The translations under genes were made by a program, and so were the position numbers. Shown here piece by piece: positions 8,379 to 18,860 of a DNA stretch of 64,000 bases. The number at the start of each line of letters is the position of its first letter. Position 1 is the first letter of the stretch. This DNA is from an uncultured Anaerolineae bacterium (lineage in GTDB: Bacteria > Chloroflexota > Anaerolineae > Promineifilales > Promineifilaceae), in contig CAJQMR010000019.1 of the NCBI GenBank assembly GCA_905479495.1, forward strand, positions 1-64,000, written 5' to 3'. The notes below the pieces were generated by a model, which saw nothing but the letters and a program-made list of their open reading frames with translations, had not been told where the DNA came from and ran no database searches.

Positions 8379-11300
8379 ATGGCAGATAAAAAGCAATTGT
8401 TAGACTTGGCTACCCAAGCTTATAACATGGATGAAATACGGGATCTCTGTTTTAGATTGGACATAGATTTTGATGATATTCCTGGCGAAACGAAAAAAGC
8501 GAAATTAAGGGAAATAATCACTTATCTGAAGCGAAACGGCCGTTTGGCTGATCTCGAAACCGACTTGCGCCAGGAAAGGCCTCACTTGTTGCCCGTTCTA
8601 GAACAACAGGAGAGTTTGGAAGCTCTCAATTACTACTATGACCATATGCAAATGGCCTGGGATCGCATCGATTTAATGGGGCAACAGGAAAGAGATGCTA
8701 AGCAGATACTGACTCGATTCACACTGCGGGATTTTTATGTTCCTCTTCGTGTAGAAGTAGCTGTGGGTGAGCCCAGCGAACAGTCGAGTGATCCGGAAAA
8801 TTTAAGAGGCGCAGATGTGCATCGGCGCGAGGTAAACGAAATAACACGGGCATCCATCGGTGAATTGTTGCAAAAATCGCCACGTCTGGTCATTTTAGGG
8901 GATCCCGGTTCTGGTAAAACAACACTTACCAAATGGCTGGCGCTTTCTTATTTGCTTAAGCAACAATCGCAAAATGACGTGCTAGACTTTCCTGAAATGG
9001 CAACATTGCCAGAAAAACCATGGCTGCCCATTATCATTCCTTGCCGATACATGGATAGCGGAAACTTTTTTACAATTGACCAGTTGTTGCGTAGAAGTTT
9101 AAGTATTGATTTGCAACGTCCAGACCTAGTTGAGCCTTTATGCAACCTTATCTTGAAAAAGATGGATGCGGGCGAGGTTTTACTCATCATTGATGGGTTA
9201 GATGAAATTAGCCCGCCTAATGCGCGTGCTTCTTTTAGCAAAGCCCTGGGCAAAATTGTCAAATCGTATCAAAATGTGCCTGTCGTTGTAACGTCTCGCC
9301 AATACGGGTATGAACAAATGGGCTTTCGCCTAAAAGACGGTTTTGAGGAAGTGGCGATGAGTCCATTACGGCCGTCTGAACAAAAAACGTTTATTCATCA
9401 ATGGTGCCAGATTACACAGGCCGATGGCCAAGAGTCTTTCATGGCAAAACGTATGTTGGATACCATTGAAGCAGATGCCATCAAGAAGATTGCCCGCAAT
9501 CCGCTGCAGCTCACGACCATTGCCCTCGTTTTGCAAAAGCAACCAAACATTTCTCCGCGTCGCATTCATTTATACACGGCCTGTATTGATATCTTGTTCA
9601 ACTGGCATCCAGAGCGCAAAGAGCATATTGATCAACGTATTGCTGAAAGACATCTTGGCTATTTAGCTTATTATATGTGTGCCAAAGAAATAAAAACTTT
9701 GGACGAAGACGAGATTATTGCTTTATGGGAAGAGATGCAAGAACAGCGAAAGCGTGCTTATCCTAGCCCAGAGGAATTGCTAGAAGGGTTAACGGCTCGT
9801 ACAAACATTTTAGTTACCAAACAGCGCATGTCACGAAATGGCCGCGTGCAACCCGTTTATGCTTTTCAACATGCCCTTTTTCAGGATTTTCTTGCTGGAC
9901 AGCAGGGCATCATGAATGGCTTGTATCCTGGCTTCCAAGAACGTTTACCTTTGCCAGAGCATATCAACAAGCTCGCTGACGAGGTCGATACCATTACTCG
10001 AAAAATCCATAATTCTCGCACTGAGACAGAATCTGTCATTGCCGAGAAATGGCAGGAACCTGTTCGTTTATGCATTGCGGGCTACGACCATATTGATGTT
10101 GATGATGTGTTGCTCTCACTATTAGCTGATAAGGGCGATTCAGAAATTGGCCGGGCACGAGCTGTTTTAGCTGCATCGTGCTTATTGGATGAACCGGATG
10201 TAGACATTTCTACAACGCGCACTGTGCTGGAAAACCTGATGAAATATGTGCAGGATTTCGATGCTTGGAACACTTCGCCGGATGCCCGCAAAACAAGCAT
10301 GGATGATGTTGTTTGGGAATTGGGTCAGCGAGAGGCTTGGGCCGATTTACTAAAGGAAATTATTGTCACAGCTTTTATCAACCAGCCAGCTAATACGGTA
10401 AATCGCTTTGTATACGGCCGTGTTTTCCTTTTAGGCTGTAATTCTCAAAAGATAGTTGACAGTTTAGATGAAGCAAGCTTCGATGATTTGGTAAAGCAAC
10501 TAACTACAGGAAATCAAACAGAAATAGTCAGTTCTGCACTTATTCTTATGGATGCAGCTTTTAATAATCGGCTGGCTTTTAACTCATTACTGCTCAATAC
10601 ATTAATAGATGTTATGGTGAAGGGAACGCCGCCGGTGCAAACTGCTGCCTCATGGGCTTTTCGTTGGCTCGTGACCTCCTATCATAATCGCAAGATTCAA
10701 TGGCAACCTGACGCCGAGCAAGCAAAACAAATTTACGCTTTTCTATCGAACTCAACTACGGATAAATGTGCCATCATCAACTTGTTTATTGTTATAACCG
10801 ACAAGTTGCTGGAAATGCCTAAACTGCATCGTTGGACGCTGATTGCCGGACAAAAATATGAACTTCCTGACCAAGAGGCAAAAAAGTCTGTCCTTCCTAA
10901 TGGACTAAAAAATGCACTTATTTACCGACTAACAGATGAAGTGCCACGCATTCGACGACAGGCAGCGCTTACTTTAGGGCAGATTGGCTTTTTAGATGAG
11001 CGTATTTTGGAGCCATTGCTGGAGTTGATTGATGGTGCTGGAAGCCAAAATGAAAAAGTTGACCGGGAAACGGCCATCCAATTATTGGGGTGCCTACCTG
11101 GCGAAAAAGTAATTGCCACCCTTGAGGAAAGATTGAACTCTTCAGACGAAGAAATCCAGAATAGTGCGAAAAGGGCGTTAATTGGCCGGCAAAATGCCGT
11201 ATCTGATAATGAGTTTCCGAATTGGCATCTGTCACATAATTACCAATTTGATAGCTGTCTTGCTTGCGTCTTAGTTAAAGGGGCCATGCCTAAAACAGGT

Positions 11301-11771
11301 CAAAAGGGTTACGTATATGTTTCTCTACACTTACATGAACTGGTGAAAATGTTGCTAGATATTGAGAAAGATAATTACATGAACTCATCTAATTATCACG
11401 CTACCGTTTTGGCAAGATTTCCGGGCGAGCCGAGTGAGGACGTTATGAAGTTTATGCGCCGTAAATTTGGCTATAGTGACTCCGAGATCATCATACAGCG
11501 AGAAGATGAAACGGCCGTTATTCGTTCGGTTCCAGCACCTGAATTCCCTATTCTGGCTAAGGCTGAAAAAAAGTCATCGGTTGTTGATGAAAAGGAGAAT
11601 GATTTTCCGCTTAAGGATATTGTTTACATGCGCATTGGCTCAGGCTATATTCATCAAACCCCCAATTACGACTTGAATTTGGTGCTATTTAAAACCTTTT
11701 GTGACCTTTTCAACGAGCTTTATGCGGATTCTTCTGGAAATGACATCGTTTTTGAAAAAATAGAAGGGTAA
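8379..11771 (+). CDS. STAND/NACHT NTPase with N-terminal EAD-like adaptor and HEAT repeats
   Basis: 1130 residues. Residues 1 to about 80 form a small helical domain (LLDLATQAYNMDEIRDLCF, then GETKKAKLREIITYLKRNGR) resembling the effector-associated (EAD/Death-like) adaptors of bacterial conflict systems, closest from memory to the EAD7 type. A NACHT NTPase follows, with Walker A GDPGSGKTT at 174-182 and Walker B LLIIDGLDEI at 268-277. A long helical C-half includes HEAT-like units around 840-945 (VPRIRRQAALTLGQIGFLD). The last 180 or so residues match no family I recognise. Such proteins sense invader proteins with the C-terminal repeats and recruit or unleash an effector. No partner with the same adaptor is in this window. 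Four octamer copies inside argue for long residence. Confidence 0.85.
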   Translation: MADKKQLLDLATQAYNMDEIRDLCFRLDIDFDDIPGETKKAKLREIITYLKRNGRLADLETDLRQERPHLLPVLEQQESLEALNYYYDHMQMAWDRIDLMGQQERDAKQILTRFTLRDFYVPLRVEVAVGEPSEQSSDPENLRGADVHRREVNEITRASIGELLQKSPRLVILGDPGSGKTTLTKWLALSYLLKQQSQNDVLDFPEMATLPEKPWLPIIIPCRYMDSGNFFTIDQLLRRSLSIDLQRPDLVEPLCNLILKKMDAGEVLLIIDGLDEISPPNARASFSKALGKIVKSYQNVPVVVTSRQYGYEQMGFRLKDGFEEVAMSPLRPSEQKTFIHQWCQITQADGQESFMAKRMLDTIEADAIKKIARNPLQLTTIALVLQKQPNISPRRIHLYTACIDILFNWHPERKEHIDQRIAERHLGYLAYYMCAKEIKTLDEDEIIALWEEMQEQRKRAYPSPEELLEGLTARTNILVTKQRMSRNGRVQPVYAFQHALFQDFLAGQQGIMNGLYPGFQERLPLPEHINKLADEVDTITRKIHNSRTETESVIAEKWQEPVRLCIAGYDHIDVDDVLLSLLADKGDSEIGRARAVLAASCLLDEPDVDISTTRTVLENLMKYVQDFDAWNTSPDARKTSMDDVVWELGQREAWADLLKEIIVTAFINQPANTVNRFVYGRVFLLGCNSQKIVDSLDEASFDDLVKQLTTGNQTEIVSSALILMDAAFNNRLAFNSLLLNTLIDVMVKGTPPVQTAASWAFRWLVTSYHNRKIQWQPDAEQAKQIYAFLSNSTTDKCAIINLFIVITDKLLEMPKLHRWTLIAGQKYELPDQEAKKSVLPNGLKNALIYRLTDEVPRIRRQAALTLGQIGFLDERILEPLLELIDGAGSQNEKVDRETAIQLLGCLPGEKVIATLEERLNSSDEEIQNSAKRALIGRQNAVSDNEFPNWHLSHNYQFDSCLACVLVKGAMPKTGQKGYVYVSLHLHELVKMLLDIEKDNYMNSSNYHATVLARFPGEPSEDVMKFMRRKFGYSDSEIIIQREDETAVIRSVPAPEFPILAKAEKKSSVVDEKENDFPLKDIVYMRIGSGYIHQTPNYDLNLVLFKTFCDLFNELYADSSGNDIVFEKIEG

Positions 11772-11809
11772 TTCAATAGCATATCAACGATTGAGAAAGG
11801 AGGCTGCCT

Positions 11810-13996
11810 GTGACAAACGCTGCTAACATCCATTTTAGAACCTGCAATCTGTGTGAAGCGATGTGCGGCCTGGAAATTGAGGTGCAGGGCCAAGAAATCC
11901 TGGCCATTCGCGGTGACAAGGCGGACCCATTCAGCCGGGGGCACATCTGCCCCAAGGCCACCGCCCTGGCCGACATTTACCACGACCCCGACCGTTTACG
12001 CCAGCCGGTGCGCCGCACGGCCGTTGGCTGGGAGCCAATTAGCTGGGACGAGGCGTTTGACGAAGTTGTGAGCAATATCAAGCGGATTCAGGGAGAATAC
12101 GGCCGTAACGCTATCGGCATCTACCAGGGCAACCCCAACGTGCATAACGTGGGGGCTATGTTTTATTCGCCGCCGTTTGTGCGTACGCTGCGCACCAAAA
12201 ATCGCTTCTCAGCTACTTCGGTGGACCAGCTGCCGCATCATTTTGCCGCCTACTTCATGTTTGGCCACCAGCTCCTGCTGCCCATTCCCGACGTGGACCG
12301 CACCGATTTCATGCTCATGCTGGGAGCCAATCCGCTGGCTTCCAATGGCAGCCTAATGACTGCACCGGACATTGCCAATCGGCTGAAGGCGCTGCAAAAG
12401 CGGGGTGGAAAGCTGGTCGTAATTGATCCCCGCCGCACCGAAACGGCCGTACTGGCCGACACTCACCATTTCATCAAACCAGGCAGTGACGTGCTGCTGC
12501 TGCTGGCCCTGCTGCAAACCATCTTTACTGAAGGATTGGCCTCCCCCGGTGCGCTGGCGGCCCATGCCGATGGTCTGGATACTGTACAGCAAGCCGTGGC
12601 TGACTTCACGCCTGAACTGGTGGCTGGCCCAACCAGCATTCCGGCTGAGGCAATTCGCCAGCTGGCCCGTGATTTTGCCGGGGCAGAAACGGCCGTTTGC
12701 TACGGCCGTATTGGCGTTTCTACGCAGCAGTTTGGCGGACTATGCCACTGGCTCATCAACCTGCTCAACTTTGTTACGGGCAACCTGGACAGCCCCGGTG
12801 GCGCGATGTTTACCTTGCCAGCTATCGATGTTGTGGGCATTACCACCATGACGGGCCAGACGGGACATTACGGCCGTTGGCACAGCCGGGTGCGCAATCT
12901 GCCCGAGTTTGGCGGCGAACTGCCCGTTTCTGCTCTGGCTGAAGAAATGCTCACCCCTGGCGAGGGGCAAATTAAAGGCATGATTACCGTTGCGGGCAAT
13001 CCGGTGCTTTCCACGCCAAACGGCCGTCAACTGGATGAAGCGCTGGCTGGTCTGGAATTTATGGTGGCTATCGATATCTACATCAACGAAACCACGCGCC
13101 ATGCCAACATTATTTTGCCGCCTACGACTGGCCTGGAAACTGAGCATTACGACCTTATCTTTCACGTTTTGGCCGTGCGCAACACCGCCAAGTATTCGCC
13201 GCCGCTCCTATCGCCAGCCGAAAATGCCCGGCACGATTGGCAAATCTTTCAGGAGCTGCGCCGCCGCATGGTGGGGCAGCCGCTGCCAACGCGCCATTCA
13301 CCCCAGGGCAAGCTGGACTTTTTTGGCCGGATGCAGCCTGATCAAATTGTCGATCTGGCCTTGCGCTTTGGCCCGTATGGTGCACACGGCTTTAATCAGA
13401 AAAAGTTGGGGCAGCAGGGAAAACAAGGGCTCAAGCTACCTAACCTCAAGCGTCAGGTGCATGGTGTCGATTTGGGGCCGCTCCAGCCGATTCTGCTGCA
13501 GCGACTTTGCACGCCTAATGGGCGCATCCAGCTGGCCCCCGAACTGATTTTGGCCGATTTGGACCGCGTGCGGCAAACGTGGCTCAATGGGCCGACCAAC
13601 GACCAGACTTTGACGCTGATCGGGCGGCGGCAGCTGCGCAGCAACAACTCCTGGATGCACAATAGTCCACGCCTGGTGCGAGGTAAGGATCGCTGTACGC
13701 TGTTAATGCACCCAGACGACGCGTTGGCCCACAATTTAACCAATGGCATGATGGTAAAGGTTAGGTCGCGCACGGGGGAAATCCAATTGCCATTGGCTAT
13801 TACCGAGACGGTAATGCCGGGTGTGGTGAGCATTCCCCACGGTTGGGGACATGATCGAGAGGGGGTAAGGTTGGGAACGGCCGTAAACCACCCAGGTGCC
13901 TCCATCAATGATCTCACAGATGATCAGCAGATTGATCAGCTAACGGGTAATGCCGCTTTTTGTGGTGTACCTGTTTTGGTTGAGCCTGCGGTGTAA
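11810..13996 (+). CDS. Molybdopterin-dependent oxidoreductase (DMSO reductase superfamily)
   Basis: 728 residues from GTG 11810, with a strong AAAGGAGG six bases upstream. The N-terminal 4Fe-4S site is C12-x2-C15-x3-C19-x27-C47. Three molybdopterin domains follow (LMLGANPLASNGSL, GKLVVIDPRRTETA) and a molydop-binding C-terminal barrel (GMMVKVRSRTGEIQLPLAIT, SIPHGWGHDREG). There is no Tat signal, so it appears cytoplasmic. No Fe-S or membrane subunit genes are adjacent, unlike respiratory members; it resembles the orphan oxidoreductases often annotated as formate-dehydrogenase-like. Substrate unknown. Confidence 0.92.
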   Translation: MTNAANIHFRTCNLCEAMCGLEIEVQGQEILAIRGDKADPFSRGHICPKATALADIYHDPDRLRQPVRRTAVGWEPISWDEAFDEVVSNIKRIQGEYGRNAIGIYQGNPNVHNVGAMFYSPPFVRTLRTKNRFSATSVDQLPHHFAAYFMFGHQLLLPIPDVDRTDFMLMLGANPLASNGSLMTAPDIANRLKALQKRGGKLVVIDPRRTETAVLADTHHFIKPGSDVLLLLALLQTIFTEGLASPGALAAHADGLDTVQQAVADFTPELVAGPTSIPAEAIRQLARDFAGAETAVCYGRIGVSTQQFGGLCHWLINLLNFVTGNLDSPGGAMFTLPAIDVVGITTMTGQTGHYGRWHSRVRNLPEFGGELPVSALAEEMLTPGEGQIKGMITVAGNPVLSTPNGRQLDEALAGLEFMVAIDIYINETTRHANIILPPTTGLETEHYDLIFHVLAVRNTAKYSPPLLSPAENARHDWQIFQELRRRMVGQPLPTRHSPQGKLDFFGRMQPDQIVDLALRFGPYGAHGFNQKKLGQQGKQGLKLPNLKRQVHGVDLGPLQPILLQRLCTPNGRIQLAPELILADLDRVRQTWLNGPTNDQTLTLIGRRQLRSNNSWMHNSPRLVRGKDRCTLLMHPDDALAHNLTNGMMVKVRSRTGEIQLPLAITETVMPGVVSIPHGWGHDREGVRLGTAVNHPGASINDLTDDQQIDQLTGNAAFCGVPVLVEPAV

Positions 13997-14159
13997 GGAT
14001 ATTTACACTGATACCACATCTCGATAGACAGCCTCGCAGTAAGGTTTCTGGTTTACTGTGTACTCTGGAAGAAGTACGTGTGGGGTACACAATAGACAAC
14101 ATTCAAGCGCCCACAAATCCAGCTTTAGTTAACATAATTCAACCATGATTCTGTGAGCA

Positions 14160-14232
14160 GGACGTCTGGATAATTTTCCGACGTCCCGAATATTCACGTC
14201 TTTTGCACAACACCTTGGTGGAGCTTCACCAA
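14160..14232. other. Two short inverted repeats upstream of the first cyclase gene
   Basis: The 283-bp gap 13997-14279 holds two perfect dyads: GGACGTC (14160-14166) with GACGTCC (14180-14186), and TTGGTG (14215-14220) with CACCAA (14227-14232) around GAGCTT. They could be operator sites or a weak hairpin. No convincing promoter or Shine-Dalgarno sequence was seen for the downstream gene. Confidence 0.4.
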
Positions 14233-14279
14233 AAAATTCGTTTATCATTGCAAAAGAGACAGACTAAAATCTTGCATCA

Positions 14280-17200
14280 ATGAGTGAGCTATTGAAAAAC
14301 GATCACAAGCCGGATAATGAAGCAGTTGCGAATGAGAATGGGCTAACCACAGCTGAAATGGCCCATTTGCAGCGTTTCTTACCAGCTAATCTCATGCAAT
14401 CCCTAACTGAAGTAGGACCAGAACTGCCACGCGCGGTCCTCTCCCCTTGCGTAAAGCATCTAGCCAGCTTATTAGAAGCAACAACAACTCATTTGCCCGC
14501 TTCTTTGGTGCGGCAAGTGCGCCGTCAACCGCATCCAGGGCAGGCAGATGGCGAATTTGTTGAAGGCACGCTGCTCTTTGCCGACATCAGTGGTTTTACG
14601 GCCATGTCGGAAAGGTTGAGCCGGATTGGTCGCGAAGGGGCCGAAGAAGTCACCGATGTGGTCAATCGCTATTTTGATGCGATGTTAGACATTTTGCGTG
14701 CCTATGACGGCCAACTGATTCGTTTTGGGGGGGATGCGCTGCTAGGTTTATTTACCGAGAATGGCTCAGCGGCTGACCTGGACGATATGTTCCCAGAATT
14801 AAGCGCTGGTAATGGCCTTAACAGTGCTACGCTGGCTATCCAGGCCGCCGTGAAAATGCAGGCCGCGATGTCCGACTTTGCCGAGACCAAAACCTCTCAG
14901 GGTACGTTTCCGCTGCGGATGAGCGTGGGCATCAAGCGCGGCCGTTTTTTTGCGGCGCAGCTTGGTACCATCGAAAACATGGAGTATGCGCTCTTTGGCC
15001 CAGACGTAAATGCCACGGCTGCTGTTGAATCGGCCGCATCTGCTGGGCAGGTGCTGATTGACCAGGAAACATATGATGCCGTGAGTACCGATGTGGTTTT
15101 AACGGCCGTTCCCCTCCCTGATGATCCCCGCTTTTTGCTGGTGGAATATATCGACCAACCGCCCAATCGCACGTACACCGATCCCCAGGAAACGCTTTAC
15201 CCACTGGCTCCAGATTTGGCTTCGCTGCGCCGTCACATTACCTGGCTGGCGACCTTTACCCCGTATTTGCCCACCGGGCTACTGCCGCGTTTAGCCAGCG
15301 ATCCCCGTGCCCCCAGCCTGAAGGGGGAGCACCGCTTGGTAGCAACTTTGTTCGCCAATGTGGATGGTCTGGGCGATGTTGTGGCCCAGCTGGGCAGCGG
15401 GCAGGAAGCGCTGATTGTCCACGCCTTGAACCAATATTACGTGTGCATGAGCGAGGCGATACGGCCGTTTGGCGGCGTGATGAACAAGGTGGATTTATAC
15501 GACCACGGCGACAAGGTGCTGGTAACGTTTGGCGCACCCATTGCCCATGAAGACGATGCTGAACGCGCCGTGCGGGCGGCGCTGGCCATGCAAGAAGCGC
15601 TGGCCGAACTCAACCAAACGCTGCCCGGTGAGCTAGGACTCCCCAAGTGGGAACTGAGACAGCGGATTGGTATTAGCTACAGTTACGTGTTTGCTGGCTA
15701 CGTCGGAGCCAGTTGGCGGCATGAATACACCGTCATGGGGGATGAGGTTAATTTGGCCGCGCGGCTCATGTCGGCTGCCAAAGAGGGCTATGTGTTGGTG
15801 AATGAAAACGTGCGCCGCCAGACGGAAGCGGTGGCTGAGCTCCGGCCAGAAGGCGAGGTACGGCTCAAAGGCAAGAGCCAACCGGTCCCCATTTTTGCCG
15901 TGGCTGGGCTGCGCACCGTGGTTGAACAGACGCAAGGTTTGCCCAGTTCACACGGCTTGCAAGCGCTGCTGGTGGGTCGCGATGCGGAACAGTTGGCCTT
16001 GCAAGAGGCCATTGATCAGCTTTCGTTTGGATTTGGCCGGATTGTGTCGTTGATAGGCGAAGCAGGGCAAGGCAAATCTCGCCTGGCTTACGAGGCACGT
16101 CAGGAAGAGATGGGTTGGCTGCACGTACGCTGCCTCTCTTTTACGGAAACGGTGACGTATCGGCCGTTTCGTGAATTGGTGCGACAGCTGGCGGGTATTC
16201 AACCAGAAGTTGATGAAGCGTTGGCGTTCCAGACGCTGCAACAAACCCTGTATCAAAATTTGCCAGCTGAAGAAGCAGCCGACAGCCTGCCATACATTGC
16301 CAATTTTCTTAAACTGCCTTTAGACGAAACGTTGGCCCAGAAAATCCGTTATCTAGATGGCGACGCCTTGCAACAGCATACGTTTATTGCCATTCGTTCG
16401 CTCATTATGGCCCAGGTGCGGATACGGCCGTTGATCATCTGGTTCGACAATATCCACTGGATGGATAACGCTTCGCTTGACCTGCTCACCTTTTTGCTGC
16501 CGTTGGTAGAGCAACTGCCGCTGCTCTTTTTACTGTTGTTCCGCCCCGAGCGTGAAAAAGGTTGCTGGCAGCTGCGCGAAACCCTGAACGAATCCCACGG
16601 CATGCATTACACCGAAATTCGGGTAGAAGGGTTGTCTCGTGAGGATGCGCGGACGCTGCTGCATAGCCTGGTGCCGATTGATGAGTGGCCTGTTGGGGCT
16701 GAAACACTCATTTTGGATCGGGCGGAAGGGAATCCGCTGTACTTGGAGGAAGTGCTGCGTTCATTGATGAATGATGGCTTGCTGACCGAGGGTGAAAACG
16801 GCCGTTGGCAGTTCAGCCAAACCGTAGCCACCATCACCGTGCCAGAAACGTTAGAAGGCGTGTTGCTGGCCCGTTTGGATCGCCTGGAAGAGCTGTGCCG
16901 CTGGACGGCACAGGTGGCTTCCGTGGTGGGGCGTTCTTTCCCCTATGACGTGCTGAACCACATCACCAGCGGGCGTAACGATCAGCCGTTGGAAGGATAT
17001 GTTTCGGAATTGCAGCTGGTGGAGATGATTCGCGAGGCGCAACACAACCCAGAGCTTGTTTATGCCTTCATTCATTCGCTGCTGCAAGAGGTTGCTTACA
17101 ACAGTCTGGCGGTGAGTTCACGCAAAACGTACCATCGGCTGGTGGCGGCCTTTCTGGAAGACGGCCGTTCCTCTGGCTGGGGGGATGTGGATAGTTTGCC

Positions 17201-18617
17201 ACCGTTGATTGCTCATCACGCTTACATGGGTGAGGATTGGCAGCGGGCCTTGAAATACCAACTGGTAGCTGGGGAGCAGGCGCAAAATTTGTCGGCCAAC
17301 CAGGACGCGATTGGTCATTTCCAGAAGGCGCGCCATTGTGCCGCGCAGCTCGATGAGTTTGATACGGCCGTTGCCCAACAAAAAATCCATCTGGCCTTGA
17401 GCCAACTTTACATTGGTACGGGGCAATATGATCAAGCGCTGGAGCATTTGCCCATTGCGTATGAATTGGCAGAAAGTAACCAGGACGGGGCGGGGAAAAC
17501 GGCCGTATGCCGCTGGCGTGCCCGTCTGCATGAGTTGAAGGGTGAATATCCGCAGGCGTTCACCTGGATTGAAAAAGGGTTGGCTGATGAAACGCAGCGC
17601 AATACGGCCGAATATGCCCAAATCTTACTCATCGCCGGGCTGATTAACATCCGCCAGGGACAGCAGGACGAGGCGTTGGAACAGTGTCGGAGCGCCCTGG
17701 AAATTGCCCAGAAGCTGGGTGAGGTGACCGCCCTGGCGCGAGCCTACAACTTACTGGGAATCACCTCTTTAAGCAGCGACAGCAACGAGGCGATCTCCCG
17801 TTTTGAGCGGGCCTTTGAGCTGTACCAGCAGGCGGGTGATGTGCAGGGACAAGCCACCTCCCATAACTTGATAGCCAACGCCTACTTCAATTTGGGGCGC
17901 TGGCGCAGAGCTGATTTTCATTACCGGCAGGCACTGCGCATCTTTGAGCAAATTGGCGATATTTACAATCAGGCAATTGCCTACAACAATCTGGGTGGCA
18001 TTGCTAAAAATCGAGGCCAGCTTGAAGAAGCACTTGCTTATTATCAGGAAGGTTTACAGCTGGCAGAAAAACTGGGGGGATCAGGCTGGATAGTGGGCGG
18101 TATCCAAATGAATCTGGGGGCCACCTACGTGCGGCAGCAGAATGTGGCTCAGGCTTATCATCATTTGCACCAAAGCCGCAGCTACTATGAGCAGGTTCAG
18201 TCGAAGGACTTTTTGGCCGAGACGCTGCGCTATCTGGCCGAAGCTGCACTGGTAGATGGCGATTTGGTGCAGGCGACCACCTGGGCTGAAGAAGGGATTG
18301 CGTTGGCCAACGAGCTGGAGCTGGCCGTGGATGCTGCTTGCTGCCACTGTGTTTTGGGACAGATTGCGATGGCTCAAGATGATCTGGCATTGGCCGAAAC
18401 GCATCTTCGCCAAAGCGTAACGATGCTGGAGCCACTTTCTGATGAGTATCAACTGGCGCGCAGCCGGTATTGGCTGGCTTGCTTGCTGCTCGGAATTGGT
18501 GTGAAACAAGAAGCCCGCGAGCTGTTGACTCAAGCGCAGGCTGCCTTTGCCCATCTGGATGCGGCGTTGGATTTGATGGCCGTTCAAACCTTGCAAAAAA
18601 CGGTCAATCTTGCCTAG
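14280..18617 (+). CDS. Soluble-adenylyl-cyclase-like protein: two class III cyclase domains, AAA ATPase, TPR repeats
   Basis: 1445 residues in the order cyclase domain 1 (about 95-260), cyclase domain 2 (about 350-525), AAA/STAND ATPase (P-loop GEAGQGKS 593-600, Walker B-like IIWFDNIHWMD), then many TPR units to the end. Domain 1 keeps both metal aspartates (D102 in FADISGFT, D152 in GGDALL) but lacks the transition-state Arg (A248 at that place). Domain 2 has N360 instead of the first metal Asp but keeps T484, N491 and R495 in EYTVMGDEVNLAARL. This complementary pattern and the layout match mammalian soluble adenylyl cyclase, so one C1/C2 active site making cAMP is likely. A paralogue lies at 38829. 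No clear Shine-Dalgarno sequence precedes the ATG. Confidence 0.88.
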   Translation: MSELLKNDHKPDNEAVANENGLTTAEMAHLQRFLPANLMQSLTEVGPELPRAVLSPCVKHLASLLEATTTHLPASLVRQVRRQPHPGQADGEFVEGTLLFADISGFTAMSERLSRIGREGAEEVTDVVNRYFDAMLDILRAYDGQLIRFGGDALLGLFTENGSAADLDDMFPELSAGNGLNSATLAIQAAVKMQAAMSDFAETKTSQGTFPLRMSVGIKRGRFFAAQLGTIENMEYALFGPDVNATAAVESAASAGQVLIDQETYDAVSTDVVLTAVPLPDDPRFLLVEYIDQPPNRTYTDPQETLYPLAPDLASLRRHITWLATFTPYLPTGLLPRLASDPRAPSLKGEHRLVATLFANVDGLGDVVAQLGSGQEALIVHALNQYYVCMSEAIRPFGGVMNKVDLYDHGDKVLVTFGAPIAHEDDAERAVRAALAMQEALAELNQTLPGELGLPKWELRQRIGISYSYVFAGYVGASWRHEYTVMGDEVNLAARLMSAAKEGYVLVNENVRRQTEAVAELRPEGEVRLKGKSQPVPIFAVAGLRTVVEQTQGLPSSHGLQALLVGRDAEQLALQEAIDQLSFGFGRIVSLIGEAGQGKSRLAYEARQEEMGWLHVRCLSFTETVTYRPFRELVRQLAGIQPEVDEALAFQTLQQTLYQNLPAEEAADSLPYIANFLKLPLDETLAQKIRYLDGDALQQHTFIAIRSLIMAQVRIRPLIIWFDNIHWMDNASLDLLTFLLPLVEQLPLLFLLLFRPEREKGCWQLRETLNESHGMHYTEIRVEGLSREDARTLLHSLVPIDEWPVGAETLILDRAEGNPLYLEEVLRSLMNDGLLTEGENGRWQFSQTVATITVPETLEGVLLARLDRLEELCRWTAQVASVVGRSFPYDVLNHITSGRNDQPLEGYVSELQLVEMIREAQHNPELVYAFIHSLLQEVAYNSLAVSSRKTYHRLVAAFLEDGRSSGWGDVDSLPPLIAHHAYMGEDWQRALKYQLVAGEQAQNLSANQDAIGHFQKARHCAAQLDEFDTAVAQQKIHLALSQLYIGTGQYDQALEHLPIAYELAESNQDGAGKTAVCRWRARLHELKGEYPQAFTWIEKGLADETQRNTAEYAQILLIAGLINIRQGQQDEALEQCRSALEIAQKLGEVTALARAYNLLGITSLSSDSNEAISRFERAFELYQQAGDVQGQATSHNLIANAYFNLGRWRRADFHYRQALRIFEQIGDIYNQAIAYNNLGGIAKNRGQLEEALAYYQEGLQLAEKLGGSGWIVGGIQMNLGATYVRQQNVAQAYHHLHQSRSYYEQVQSKDFLAETLRYLAEAALVDGDLVQATTWAEEGIALANELELAVDAACCHCVLGQIAMAQDDLALAETHLRQSVTMLEPLSDEYQLARSRYWLACLLLGIGVKQEARELLTQAQAAFAHLDAALDLMAVQTLQKTVNLA

Positions 18618-18860
18618 AGGTTAATTACTTGGTGGGGCGGGCGTTGTTGAAGTTACCAACCATTGTGAAAAGTAGAAAACAGAGAACGTGTAACCATTCG
18701 CAGTAAAATGTGTGTGAAAATTGGCTGAAAGTTGGTTTGTTTTCGTTTATGCTGCTTATCGTCATTGTGTGTCCCAGAGTGATCATTTAAGTACGTTTGC
18801 CCTTTGGGAAAAAAGTTGTTGTATTGTCAATCATCATCGTTGTATCGTGAGGGAATAAAT

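Noticed and set aside
18804..18860. TTG start for the gingipain-like gene
   Set aside because: ATG 18861 has a ribosome site and directly starts a signal peptide; the extension would bury the signal.
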